From: Leucobacter celer subsp. astrifaciens
GTDB taxonomy: Bacteria > Actinomycetota > Actinomycetes > Actinomycetales > Microbacteriaceae
DNA length: 64,000 bases
Assembly: GCF_001273835.1 (NCBI RefSeq)
Contig: NZ_JHEI01000146.1
Location: forward strand, 17,365-81,364
Direction of reading: 5' to 3'
Shown here in pieces: positions 1-8,483 of this stretch (position 1 is the first letter of the stretch; each line of letters begins with the position of its first letter). The position numbers and the translations under genes were made by a program. The notes beneath the pieces were generated by a model. The model was not told the origin of the DNA. It made no database searches and saw only the letters and a list, made by a program, of their open reading frames with translations.

Positions 1-970
1 AGTCCGCGCCGGAGTGCTTCGTCGCGTTCGTCACGGCCTCGCGCACGCACCCGACGATACCCGCGATGGTTCGTTGCGGGAGGGCCGCTTCCAGACGATC
101 GAGCTCCTCATCGGCGAGCCCGCTGCGGACAGCCGGCAGGCCGGGCTGCGTGAAGACGTCCCGCAGCCGGGCCGCCTCCCGCTCCGGCCCCGCACCGCGC
201 AACTCGGCGAGCAGCGCCACATCACGCGCGCACTGGCGCCGCACCTGCTCGATGTCGCTCGCGCCGACACCGGCGTTGGCGATGGCTCCGAGGGTATTGA
301 TCGCGGTGTCGTGCAGCACCCGCGACTCCTCGGCGAGCCGAGCACTCCGGTACTGCAGCGATTGCGTGCGCAGCTCCTCGGCCTCCGCCTCGCGCGCGCT
401 GTCGTCCGCGGCAACCGCCTGCGCGATCAGCGCCGACAGCCCCAGCCTGATCGCGATGATGATCGATGACTGCGTGACCACGATCGAGAGCGGGAGCTGC
501 AGCCCCCACTCGGGGAGCATCGCCAGCAGCACTGCGGCGGTGCAGAGCGCCGACACGACCACGAGCACGATCGTGGAGCGGCGGAGCATCAAGAGCCCGG
601 CCACGCAGCTCGAGAAGTTGATCTGCCAGCAGGCCGCGAAGGTGAGCACCGAATCGATGTCGCCGCTCGCCAGATAGCTCCAGATTCCGCTCGCCACCAT
701 CGCGGGGGCGATCACCGCGGCGAGCGCTGGAATCCGAAGAGCAGCCAGCGCCGCGGCTCCCGCTGCGACCTGGGCGAGTGCGAGCGGCCAAGCGGTGGCC
801 CCCAGATCGACGATCGTCGCCCAGAGCATCACGAGCTGCCACCCCGCGGCAGTCACCAGCACGACGCGGGAGATCGACTTCAGCAGCGACCTGGTGGCTC
901 CGCCGTGGCGCTGCGGCGTCAGCCCGGACGCGGACGAAACCCCGAGCCTGGTGGTCAGAAACTGCCGCAT
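1..970 (-). CDS. Sensor histidine kinase, NarL/DesK class (3' end outside window)
   Basis: Reading leftwards from an ATG at 970, an open frame runs 323 codons to the window edge without a stop. The first ~185 residues hold about five to six hydrophobic segments with no recognisable ligand domain. A dimerisation/phosphoacceptor segment follows, with the likely phosphorylated histidine at residue 220 (context VLHDTAINTLGAI, the HisKA_3 pattern). The N-box of the ATP-binding domain (EAVTNATKHSGA) lies at the very end, so most of the HATPase_c domain is outside the window. Kinases of this class usually pair with a LuxR-type response regulator, which would be expected to the left. The signal sensed cannot be told from the sequence. 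The opposite-strand frames here are antisense shadows. Confidence 0.88.
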   Translation of the reverse strand, partial: MRQFLTTRLGVSSASGLTPQRHGGATRSLLKSISRVVLVTAAGWQLVMLWATIVDLGATAWPLALAQVAAGAAALAALRIPALAAVIAPAMVASGIWSYLASGDIDSVLTFAACWQINFSSCVAGLLMLRRSTIVLVVVSALCTAAVLLAMLPEWGLQLPLSIVVTQSSIIIAIRLGLSALIAQAVAADDSAREAEAEELRTQSLQYRSARLAEESRVLHDTAINTLGAIANAGVGASDIEQVRRQCARDVALLAELRGAGPEREAARLRDVFTQPGLPAVRSGLADEELDRLEAALPQRTIAGIVGCVREAVTNATKHSGAD

Positions 971-1030
971 GAATGATCCTCTTCGATGCCACTCGGGGCG
1001 GTCCCCCGCAGAACGTAGCTTAACGGCCGT

Positions 1031-1069
1031 GCTGGTCGGCCCTGCTGGTCGGCCGTGCTGGTCGGCCGT
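1031..1069. repeat. 13-bp tandem repeat, three units
   Basis: Three consecutive copies of a 13-bp unit (GCTGGTCGGCCGT, the first ending CT instead of GT) lie in the gap between the divergent kinase and DUF1684 genes. The gap (971-1232) otherwise shows only an AT-richer patch near 1185-1200 and the Shine-Dalgarno sequence of the next gene. The repeat has no obvious function. Confidence 0.8.
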
Positions 1070-1232
1070 CTCGACCGCCGTGCTCGTCCGCCGTCCCGAC
1101 CGACCCGGCATCACGGAGCCGCGGCCGTGCCCCATCTCACCGCAATACGGCGACATGAACGGAATGGCGACCCCGCAGACCCGGTTATCGTCGGCATACC
1201 GCCCCGCCGTCCGACGCTCTGAGGAGGAGCCC

Positions 1233-2075
1233 ATGCCGCACTCGACCGACCCCCGCGATCCAGAGGCATTCATCGCCGCACACGAATCCTGGCATGAGCA
1301 GGTGGAGGCGGGCCGCACCGCACCGCACGGCCCGCTCAGCGTGACCGCCCTGCACTGGCTCACGGAGACGCCCCAGCAGTACGCCGGAGCTCCCGGCACC
1401 TGGCGGGCCGATCACCGAACCGGCGTCGCCACCGCGGAGATTCCGGAGGACGCCGGGGTCACCCGGGATGGAACGCGCCTCAGCGGAGATGTGCGGTTCG
1501 AGCCGCTCAGCGGCATCGAGTCGCTGACGCTCGAATGGGGCGAGAGGCGGATCGAGCTCGCGGCGCGGAGCGGCCGGATCGTGCTCCGGCCGCGCGATCC
1601 CGATGCCCCGGATCGCGTGGACTACGCCGGCACCGAGACATTCCCGCCGTCGCCCGAGTGGGTACTCCGGGCGCGCTTCGCACCGGCGCGCCGGGAGGGC
1701 GTCGAGGTGGACTCGGCGGCGGGGCCGACGGCGAAGCAGCACTACGACTCCCCCGGCACCGCTGAGTTCGAGGTCGACGGCGAGACGCTCCGGCTCACGC
1801 TGTTCGGCGAGAACGACGGTTCGCCGCTGCGGGCGCTGTTCGCCGATCGCACCGGAGAGGATCTCACCTTCCCGGCCACCCGCTTCGTCGGCGTCACCCG
1901 CATCGACGACGGCACCGTCGAGATCGACTTCAACCGCACGACCAATCTGCCCTGCGCGTACTCGGCGAGCGCCACCTGCCCCTTCCCGCCGCCGGAGAAC
2001 CGTCTCCCCGTACGGATCGAGGCCGGCGAACTGCGCCCGGGGATCAGGCGAGCGGATTCCACGACGAGCCGGTGA
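1233..2075 (+). CDS. DUF1684 domain protein
   Basis: The product is 280 residues. The C-terminal half carries the hallmark of DUF1684: an acidic/hydrophobic strand, then a segment pairing asparagine-rich and cysteine-proline motifs (LPCAYSASATCPFPPPENRL) and an AGE ending. No signal peptide or membrane segment is visible, so it is probably cytoplasmic. The biochemical role of the family is unknown. The ATG at 1233 was chosen over upstream in-frame codons because GAGGAGG sits 6 nt before it and similarity to the family begins soon after. Its TGA overlaps the GTG start of the following MFS gene, so the two are probably translationally coupled and function together. Confidence 0.85.
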   Translation: MPHSTDPRDPEAFIAAHESWHEQVEAGRTAPHGPLSVTALHWLTETPQQYAGAPGTWRADHRTGVATAEIPEDAGVTRDGTRLSGDVRFEPLSGIESLTLEWGERRIELAARSGRIVLRPRDPDAPDRVDYAGTETFPPSPEWVLRARFAPARREGVEVDSAAGPTAKQHYDSPGTAEFEVDGETLRLTLFGENDGSPLRALFADRTGEDLTFPATRFVGVTRIDDGTVEIDFNRTTNLPCAYSASATCPFPPPENRLPVRIEAGELRPGIRRADSTTSR

Positions 2076-3457
2076 GCGACCGCAGCCGCGCCGCCGCGCT
2101 GTGGTGCTGCATCGGAGCAGGCTTCGCGACGCTCGTCGACTCCGCGGTGATCGCCTACACCGCACCCGCGGTGAGCGCCGATATCGCTCGCACGGCCTCC
2201 GAGGTGCAGTGGTTCCTCGCCGCCTATTCCCTCACCTTCGGCCTGGGACTCGTGCCCGCCGGCCGCCTGGGCGACGCCTACGGCCGGCGCGGCCCGCTGC
2301 TCGCCGGGCTGGGGCTGTTCCTGATCGGGGCTCTGCTGTCGGCGTTCACCCCGGGAATGGCCCTGCTCGTGACCGGCCGGCTCGTGCAGGGGCTCGGCGC
2401 CGGGGTCATCAGCGCCCAGGTGCTCGGCCTCATCCAGGATCACTACGTCGGCAGCGAGCGTCTCCGGGCGCTCGGCCTGTACACGGCGTCGGGCGCCGCC
2501 GCAGCTATGGTCGGCCCGCTGCTCGCGGGAGGAGCGCTCCTGGTGCTCGAGGAGCGCATCGCCTGGCGGGTGATCCTGCTGCTCCCCGCGCCCTTCATCA
2601 CGGCGACGCTGTGGATCGCCTGGCGATACCTGCCGCGGGAGCACCGCACGCGCACCGCGCGCGTGCCGCTGGATATGCCCGGGATCGTGCTGCTCGGGGC
2701 GCTCGTGGTGACGGCCACGCTGCCCGCCATCGACCCCGGTCTGCCGCCCGGCGCGGTCGCGGCTGCGGCCGTCGCGATCGCCCTGCTCGGGGGCGGCCTG
2801 GTGTGGTGGGAGCGCCGCTACCATCGCACGGGCCGGATGCCGCTGTTCGCGCCGGCGCTCATGAGGTCACGCGGCTTCGTCGCCGGCAACGTGGTCGCGC
2901 TCCTCTGGTTCGGGAGCCTGCTGGCCTCCGGCACCGCCGCCACCATCTATCTGCTGCAGGAGTTGAGGATCCCGGCTCTGATGCTCGCGCTGGTGCTCAT
3001 CCCGAGCTCGCTCGCCAGACTCATCGCGGCGCGCTACAACTCGCGCGTGTTCGCGCGATTCGGAGCGGGCACCGTCAGCCTCGGCATCGCGGCAGAGGCC
3101 ATCGGGCTCGGCGCACTCGCGGTCTGCGCCGCCCTCATCGACGGGTGGGCCTTCGCACTGGTCTTCGCGGGGCTTCAGCTCGTGCTCGGGGTGAGCAGCG
3201 GCCTGACGGAGCCCGCGATCAGGGCCCTCACCCTGAACCACGCCCCCGGCGACATGGCCGGTGTCGCCGCGTCCTTCCTGCAGCTGACCCAGCGTCTCTC
3301 CGCCACGTTCATGGTCGCCCTCGCGACGGGGCTGCTCATCGCCGGTGGAGTCTCAGCGGACTCGCTCCGGCAGGTGCTCGTCGTGTGCGCGGCCCTCATG
3401 GCGGTCTCGATGCTGGTGAGCTGCCTCCCCGCGTTCCGGGCGCCCTCACGCGGTTGA
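2072..3457 (+). CDS. MFS transporter, DHA2-like drug exporter family
   Basis: A 461-residue polytopic membrane protein with the major facilitator layout: the motif A region (GRLGDAYGRRGP) follows the second helix, and the helix pattern suggests 12-14 membrane segments. The closest general type is the DHA2 (EmrB/QacA-like) drug:H+ antiporter group, but substrate cannot be read from sequence. The GTG start at 2072 overlaps the stop of the DUF1684 gene by 4 nt (GTGA), implying translational coupling. No regulator of the TetR or MarR type sits beside it, unlike many exporters of this group. Confidence 0.83.
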   Translation: MSDRSRAAALWCCIGAGFATLVDSAVIAYTAPAVSADIARTASEVQWFLAAYSLTFGLGLVPAGRLGDAYGRRGPLLAGLGLFLIGALLSAFTPGMALLVTGRLVQGLGAGVISAQVLGLIQDHYVGSERLRALGLYTASGAAAAMVGPLLAGGALLVLEERIAWRVILLLPAPFITATLWIAWRYLPREHRTRTARVPLDMPGIVLLGALVVTATLPAIDPGLPPGAVAAAAVAIALLGGGLVWWERRYHRTGRMPLFAPALMRSRGFVAGNVVALLWFGSLLASGTAATIYLLQELRIPALMLALVLIPSSLARLIAARYNSRVFARFGAGTVSLGIAAEAIGLGALAVCAALIDGWAFALVFAGLQLVLGVSSGLTEPAIRALTLNHAPGDMAGVAASFLQLTQRLSATFMVALATGLLIAGGVSADSLRQVLVVCAALMAVSMLVSCLPAFRAPSRG

Positions 3458-3530
3458 CCGTCCGGGTCGGCGGCGACGCGACGGCGACACTGCGACACTG
3501 CGACCGAGGAGGGCCCGCCTCCCGGCCTCT

Positions 3531-4484
3531 CTACCCGTAGCGCTCCCGGTACCGCTGCCGAGCCGCGGGATGGAGCGGGATCGTGCCGGTGTCGATCAGA
3601 CCGGCAGGCGTGAGGAACTGCAGGCCGACCGTGCCCTCCGGTACCAGGGCGTGCGCGTCGTCGATCAGCACGTCGACGAGCGCGCGGGCCGCGGCGTCCG
3701 AGAGGGTGGTCTGCGCGAGCAGCAGGTTCGGGATCCCGATCGTCGGTGCCGGCCTGCGGATGCCGTAGACGCCGGCGGGAACCCGTGTCGCCAGGTACTG
3801 ATCCGGATACGCCTCGTCGAGCAGCGGCATGGCCACCGTGAGATCGAGCAGCTCGAGAGGCGTCTCGCGAGCGAGACCCGCGATCTCGGGCGTCGGAATG
3901 CCGCCCGACCAGAAGAGGGCGTCGACCCCGCCCGATGCGAGCGCGTGCAGCCCATCGGTGAGCAGGTGCTCGTGCAGCACCGGCTCGTTCCCGCCCCCGT
4001 TCATGCCCATCGCCGCCAGCACCCGCCGTGCGGTCCGCGAGGTGCCGGAACCCGCCGCCCCGATCGAGACCGGCCGGCCCGCGAGGCCCGCGAGATCCGC
4101 GACGGGGCCGTCCGCGCGCACCAGGCACTGCAGATAGTTCTGGTAGACGCGGCCGAGCGCGACGATGCCGGCGTCTCCGGCACCACCGGCCTCGGCGACG
4201 CTCTCCTCCGCCGTGTCCGCGAGCGAGATCGCCAGATCGACCGCGCCCTCGCCGAGCAGGGCCACATTGTCCGCGCTGCCACCGGTCTCCACCAGATCGA
4301 CCAGAGCCGTGCCCCGGGCGCGCAGCGCGTCGCGCAGCAGCTCTCCGAACTGGATGTAGAGCGCGCCCGGCTGGCCGCACGCCATCGCCAGCGCCGTGGC
4401 GGGCGGCCTCGTGCACCCGGCGAGCGAGAGCAGAGCCCCCGATGCGAGCCCGATGAGCGCGTGACGACGTGTGATCCCGCTCAT
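3531..4484 (-). CDS. TAXI family solute-binding lipoprotein (orphan, TRAP-type)
   Basis: The product is 317 residues. The N-terminus has twin arginines (residues 6-7), a hydrophobic core and a lipobox LAGC with the acylated cysteine at 24, so it should be an extracytoplasmic lipoprotein, possibly Tat-exported. The body matches TAXI (TRAP-associated extracytoplasmic immunogenic) binding proteins: an early ALYIQFGELLRDAL-type segment, a central GAAGSGTSRTARRVL ligand-loop motif, and a GGIPTPEI stretch. TAXI proteins normally work with a DctQM membrane permease and often bind glutamate, 2-oxoglutarate or related acids. No permease gene lies nearby. Instead its ATG overlaps the stop of the sensor kinase gene (ATGA), making it the third gene of a two-component operon and suggesting a sensing role. 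Confidence 0.85.
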   Translation of the reverse strand: MSGITRRHALIGLASGALLSLAGCTRPPATALAMACGQPGALYIQFGELLRDALRARGTALVDLVETGGSADNVALLGEGAVDLAISLADTAEESVAEAGGAGDAGIVALGRVYQNYLQCLVRADGPVADLAGLAGRPVSIGAAGSGTSRTARRVLAAMGMNGGGNEPVLHEHLLTDGLHALASGGVDALFWSGGIPTPEIAGLARETPLELLDLTVAMPLLDEAYPDQYLATRVPAGVYGIRRPAPTIGIPNLLLAQTTLSDAAARALVDVLIDDAHALVPEGTVGLQFLTPAGLIDTGTIPLHPAARQRYRERYG

Positions 4485-5986
4485 GCGATCCGCAGCCTCA
4501 CGCTCGTGCGCAGTCCGCCCTCCGGAGCGCGGTCGACCGCGACGGTCGCCCCGTTCGCGTGCGCGAGCTGCTCGATGATCGCGTATCCGAGCCCGCTGCC
4601 CTGCTGATCGCGGTGCGCAGCCGACCGCCAGAAGCGCGTGCCGACCCGCGCCAGATCGTCGTCGTCGAGCCCGGATCCCGAGTCGCTGATGACCAGCGTC
4701 GTTCGCGCGGCACCGGGGTCAGCACCCGGGTCGGCGTCGGGGTCGGCACCGGGACCGGCACCGGGGTCAGCGCCCGGGCCGGCACCGGGCTCGAAGCCGA
4801 TGCGCAGCGTCGATCCGGCGGCGTACTTGCGCGTGTTGTCCACGATGTTCTCGACGATCTCCTCCAGATCGCCGCGCCGGCAGCGGAGATGCTCCTCGGC
4901 GCCGAACGTCTCGACCTCGACCCCGGCCTCAGCGAGCAGTTGCCGGTGCGGTTCGATCAGCGAGGCCGCTGAGACCACGCACTCGGGTGTTCCCGGCCGC
5001 ACGGCGGCGGCCGTGGCGCGGTGCTCGGCGTTGGCGAGCACGAGCATCCGGTCGACATCTCGCTCGAGGCGGTCGAGATCGGAGGCGATCGCCGCCAGTT
5101 CCACGGCGGTGATCTGCACCGCGGCGGTGTCACCCGCGCCCGGCTCGGCGGACTCATCGTCGGCGGTGTCGCGCCCGCGCACGGGCGCCGGATACGACAG
5201 GGCGTCGATGCGCAGGCGAACCGCCGCGAGCGGGTTGCGCAGCTGATGGGCGGCATCGGCGACGAGGCCCCTCTGCTGCTCGAGCGTGCGCTCGACGCTC
5301 TGCGCCATCCGCTCGAACGAGTGGACGAGGCGGCGCAGCTCGGGCGGACCGGACTCGTCGGCGGGTTCGAACTCGCGCTGCTCGGCGAGCGCGTTGGCCG
5401 CGGCGTCGAGTTCGAGGACCGGGCGGACCACCCACCGCGTCCAGTAGACGGACGCCGCGAGCAGCGCTGCGAGCAGCGCCGCGCCCACCGCGCCCGCCAG
5501 CATCCAGCTCGCCAGCACATCGGCCTTCGCCGCGGACTGGTTGACGACGAGCGCGACAGCCCCGTCGGGCGCGCTGCCGTCGCTGGAGAGGGGCTCCCCC
5601 ATGACCCGATTCGTGTCGCTCCACGGGTAGACGGTCGGCAACGTCCACTGCGGCACCCCGCGCAGCGCCGCGTCCAGGACCGCCGACACCTCGTCGTCGA
5701 GAGAGACGTCCCCGACCGAGGCGACGACCTCTCCGGCGCCGTCGACCACCAGCACCGCTTCGCCGTAGGTATCGTGGAACCGCTCGAGGTACCGGGAGAG
5801 CGCTACCGTGTTCCCGTGCTCCACGGCGGCGAAGGCGCGCTGCAGGATCTGATCGATCGACCCCGCCCGCTGCAACTGGATCTGCTGGGTGCGCGACTGG
5901 GCGATCGCCTCCCCCGCGGGGACGAGGATCGCGATCACCGTGAGCAGCCCGAACACGAGGAGCGGGAACAGTACCCGGCGCTTCAT
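4481..5986 (-). CDS. Two-component sensor histidine kinase (TctE-like)
   Basis: A 501-residue kinase with an N-terminal membrane segment (residues ~1-25), an extracellular sensor domain of about 150 residues, a second membrane segment (~180-205), a HAMP-like linker, an H-box (LVADAAHQLRNPLAAVR), an N-box (ENIVDNTRKYA), G1 (SDSGSGLDDDD) and G2 (GSGLGYAII). Architecture resembles TctE-type kinases that control carboxylate transport. Between the N and G1 boxes lies a run of GADPGAGP-type repeats encoded by a short tandem repeat near 4708-4790, an unusual expansion in a catalytic domain. ATG at 5986 overlaps the response regulator stop (ATGA), and its own stop overlaps the TAXI gene start, so the three genes form one translation-coupled unit. 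Confidence 0.9.
   Translation of the reverse strand: MKRRVLFPLLVFGLLTVIAILVPAGEAIAQSRTQQIQLQRAGSIDQILQRAFAAVEHGNTVALSRYLERFHDTYGEAVLVVDGAGEVVASVGDVSLDDEVSAVLDAALRGVPQWTLPTVYPWSDTNRVMGEPLSSDGSAPDGAVALVVNQSAAKADVLASWMLAGAVGAALLAALLAASVYWTRWVVRPVLELDAAANALAEQREFEPADESGPPELRRLVHSFERMAQSVERTLEQQRGLVADAAHQLRNPLAAVRLRIDALSYPAPVRGRDTADDESAEPGAGDTAAVQITAVELAAIASDLDRLERDVDRMLVLANAEHRATAAAVRPGTPECVVSAASLIEPHRQLLAEAGVEVETFGAEEHLRCRRGDLEEIVENIVDNTRKYAAGSTLRIGFEPGAGPGADPGAGPGADPDADPGADPGAARTTLVISDSGSGLDDDDLARVGTRFWRSAAHRDQQGSGLGYAIIEQLAHANGATVAVDRAPEGGLRTSVRLRIA
4708..4792. repeat. In-frame simple repeat inside the kinase gene
   Basis: Alternating 6-bp blocks of GGGTCG/GCACCG type, in frame, encode a Gly-Ala-Asp/Gly-Pro run in the ATPase domain of the kinase. 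The repeat is imperfect and would tolerate unit gain or loss without a frameshift. Confidence 0.75.
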
Positions 5987-6636
5987 GCCGGTTCTTCGAG
6001 GCGGAAGCCGAACCCGCGGATCGTCGTGATCGTGAGCATCGGCATCTTCTGACGCAGCTGCGCGAGGTGCACGTCGAATGCCCGGGAGGTCGCGGCGTAT
6101 CCGTCGCCCCACACGCCGTCGAGCACGCTCTGACGGCTGACGGCCGTGCCCGCGTTGCGCGCGAGCACGGTCAGCAGGGCGAACTCGGTCGGCGTCAGCT
6201 TCACCTCCGCGTCCCCGTGCAGCACCCGCCTCGCCGCGGGATCCAGCACCACCTCGCCGAGCACGATACGGTCTGCCGAGAGACCGCCGTACCGCCGGGC
6301 GACGGCGGCGAGCCGCGCGAGCAGTTCGTGCAGCCGCACCGGCTTCACGAGATAGTCGTCGGCGCCGAGCCGCAGCGCCTGCACGGTCGAGCGCTCGTCC
6401 CCGCGCGCAGTCACGACGATCACCGGCATGTCGCTCACCACTCGGAGCTGCCGCAGCGCGTCGAGGCCGTCCATGTCCTCGAGTCCCAGGTCGAGCATGA
6501 CGACGTCGGCGTCGCGGTGCTGCGCCAGCATGTCGCTGCCGCGAGCGACACGGGTGCAGCTGTTCCCGGCGCGGGTCAGCACGGTCATGAGAGCCGTCGC
6601 CACCGACGGATCATCTTCAGCGACCAGTACACGCAC
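5983..6636 (-). CDS. OmpR/PhoB family response regulator
   Basis: A 217-residue regulator. The receiver domain has the acidic pair in VLVAEDDPS, the phosphorylated aspartate in VVMLDLGLEDMDG (about residue 49), and the conserved lysine in KPVRLHELLAR. The C-terminal half is a winged helix (LTPTEFALLTVLARN to TTIRGFGFRLE). The start is taken as GTG at 6636 because similarity begins there and a CATACT -10 box lies 7 nt upstream, which fits a leaderless transcript; upstream in-frame codons give only low-complexity residues. It is the first gene of the regulator-kinase-TAXI operon. A direct repeat 11 bp apart at 6741-6761, in the gap to the divergent MHS transporter, is a candidate binding site. 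Confidence 0.9.
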   Translation of the reverse strand: MRVLVAEDDPSVATALMTVLTRAGNSCTRVARGSDMLAQHRDADVVMLDLGLEDMDGLDALRQLRVVSDMPVIVVTARGDERSTVQALRLGADDYLVKPVRLHELLARLAAVARRYGGLSADRIVLGEVVLDPAARRVLHGDAEVKLTPTEFALLTVLARNAGTAVSRQSVLDGVWGDGYAATSRAFDVHLAQLRQKMPMLTITTIRGFGFRLEEPA

Positions 6637-6740
6637 GAAACCCAGTATGCACGCGCCGGGCGGGGAACACGAGCCGCACGGGCCACCACCGCCCGCCGCA
6701 GCACCCGATGCCCGGATCCCGATCCTCCATCGGTTACCGG

Positions 6741-6761
6741 TGTGTAAAGGGCGTGTTAAGG
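6741..6761. promoter_or_regulatory. Candidate response-regulator box: 11-bp-spaced direct repeat
   Basis: TGTGTAAAGG (6741-6750) is followed by CGTGTTAAGG (6752-6761). The two decamers share 8 of 10 bases and their starts are 11 bp apart, about one helical turn, the arrangement used by OmpR-family dimers. It lies in the 212-bp divergent gap between the regulator operon and the MHS transporter gene. Binding is inferred. Confidence 0.5.
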
Positions 6762-6848
6762 ATTCCGCACGGTCGCGACCCCGCAGCCCCACAATGGCCT
6801 GGTACCCGAGGTCGGAGGCGGTCAGCCCCTCCCCTCACGAAGATTGGA

Positions 6849-8285
6849 ATGTCAATGTCAACGACGACGAAGGCCTCACCGACGATCCGTCGCTCGATCT
6901 CGAACACGCTGAAGGGCTCCGCGGGCAATCTCGTGGAGTGGTACGACGTCTACGTCTACTCCGTGTTCGCGAGCTACTTCGAATCACAGTTCTTCCCAGC
7001 CGACGAGAAGAACTCGACCATGTACGTCTGGGCGATCTTCGCCGTCACCTTCCTCATGCGCCCCATCGGCTCCTGGTTCTTCGGCCGCTTCGCCGACCGC
7101 CACGGCCGACGCCTCGCGCTGACGGTCTCGGTGTCGCTCATGGCCGCCTGCTCGGTGATCATCGCGGTGGCGCCGACGGCGGAGACCATCGGCGTCGGCG
7201 CCGTCGTGATCCTCGTGTTCGCGCGGCTGCTGCAGGGATTCGCGACGGGCGGCGAGTACGGCACGAGCGCGACCTACATGTCCGAGGCGGCGATCTCGGG
7301 ACATCGCGGCTTCCTCTCCTCGTTCCACTACGTCACCCTCGTCGGCGGTCACGTGCTCGCGCAGCTGACGCTCATGATCATGGTGCTGACCATGCCGGCC
7401 GAGGCGATCTCGGCCTGGGGCTGGCGGGTCGCCTTCGCGATCGGCGGCGTCGGCGCGCTGGTCGTCTTCCTGCTGCGGCGCACGATGGACGAGACGCTGC
7501 AGACCTCGGCGCTCGAGGCCGTCCGCTCCGGCCGTTCGCAGCAGTCGGGCTCGATGCGCGAACTGCTGCTGCACCAGTGGCGTCCGCTGCTGCTGTGCTT
7601 CCTCGTCACCGCCGGCGGCACCGTGGCCTTCTACACCTACTCGGTCACCGGCCCGAACATCGTGAAGGGCGCCTTCGCGGGCGACGACGTGCTGGCCGGC
7701 ACGCTCATCAACCTCATCGCGCTGACGGTGCTCATGCTGCTGCAGCCGCTCGGAGGCTGGATCTCGGATCGCGTCGGGCGCAAGTCGCTGCTCGTCTTCT
7801 TCGGCATCGGCGGTGTGCTCTACACCGGCGTCCTCCTCACCGCGCTGCCCCAGCAGAACAACCCCGTGACCGCGTTCGGACTGCTCGTCGTCGGGTTCGT
7901 CATCCTCTCCGGATACACGTCGATCAACGCGGTGGTGAAGGCCGAGCTCTTCCCGACGCACATCCGCGCGCTCGGTGTCGGCTTCGGCTACGCGCTCGCC
8001 AACTCGGTCTTCGGCGGCACGGCCCCGATGCTCTACAAGGGGGCTGAGGCGACCGGGCAGGTGCCGCTCTTCATCGTCTACGTCACCGGCGTGATCGCAG
8101 CGTCCCTCATCGTGTACATCTTCTTCCTCAAGAACAAGGGCCAGAACTGGCTCGATGACGAACAGGGGATGCGCGCACGGATCGCCCCCGAGGCCGGCGG
8201 AGTCGCAGCCGGCACCGCGGCCGGAGACGCGGCGCCCGCAGCGGTGCCGGCGCGGAGCGAGGCGCAGGCCGAGGTCCGGGTCTAG
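6849..8285 (+). CDS. MHS family (metabolite:H+ symporter) MFS transporter
   Basis: A 478-residue MFS protein with the MHS signature near the N-terminus (GNLVEWYDVYVYS), motif A (GRFADRHGRRLAL), a glycine-rich helix 4-5 region (GFATGGEYGTSATYMSE), and a second-half ELFPTHIRALGVGFGYALAN motif. About 12 membrane segments are predicted; the C-terminal ~45 residues form an Ala/Gly-rich cytoplasmic tail. Family members import 2-oxoglutarate, citrate, proline/betaine or shikimate with protons. The start is ATG 6849 (an ATG at 6855 is an alternative). It is transcribed away from the two-component/TAXI operon, whose regulator probably controls it. Confidence 0.9.
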   Translation: MSMSTTTKASPTIRRSISNTLKGSAGNLVEWYDVYVYSVFASYFESQFFPADEKNSTMYVWAIFAVTFLMRPIGSWFFGRFADRHGRRLALTVSVSLMAACSVIIAVAPTAETIGVGAVVILVFARLLQGFATGGEYGTSATYMSEAAISGHRGFLSSFHYVTLVGGHVLAQLTLMIMVLTMPAEAISAWGWRVAFAIGGVGALVVFLLRRTMDETLQTSALEAVRSGRSQQSGSMRELLLHQWRPLLLCFLVTAGGTVAFYTYSVTGPNIVKGAFAGDDVLAGTLINLIALTVLMLLQPLGGWISDRVGRKSLLVFFGIGGVLYTGVLLTALPQQNNPVTAFGLLVVGFVILSGYTSINAVVKAELFPTHIRALGVGFGYALANSVFGGTAPMLYKGAEATGQVPLFIVYVTGVIAASLIVYIFFLKNKGQNWLDDEQGMRARIAPEAGGVAAGTAAGDAAPAAVPARSEAQAEVRV

Positions 8286-8346
8286 CCGGATCTGCTCCGC
8301 GGCCGCGGATCCCGGAACGGGTCTCTCAGTGCGTGCGCCGATAGAG

Positions 8347-8427
8347 ACCGCCGGTTGAGCGAGCGGAGCGAGTCGAAACCTGATTCTTCGGTGATTTCGA
8401 CTCGGCTCCGCCTCGCTCAATCGGCGG
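8347..8427. repeat. Intergenic palindromic repeat, family A copy 1
   Basis: An imperfect long hairpin: the left arm runs CCGGTTGAGCGAGCGGAGCG then AGTCGAAACC, and the right arm is its near inverse ending in CAATCGGCGG, with a loop of about 14 nt. It lies between the convergent MHS transporter and aminotransferase genes and could terminate both. Other copies are at 12401, 32190, 37262 and 38341. Confidence 0.85.
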
Positions 8428-8483
8428 AAGGGGATCTATCGATGCGGCCTCTGCGGCCGGGCAGCGCCGCCCCGTAGCGCGGC

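Noticed and set aside
1603..3540. Open frame of 645 codons on the plus strand
   Set aside because: It overlaps DUF1684 and MFS genes in another frame and is Arg/Pro-rich without motifs.
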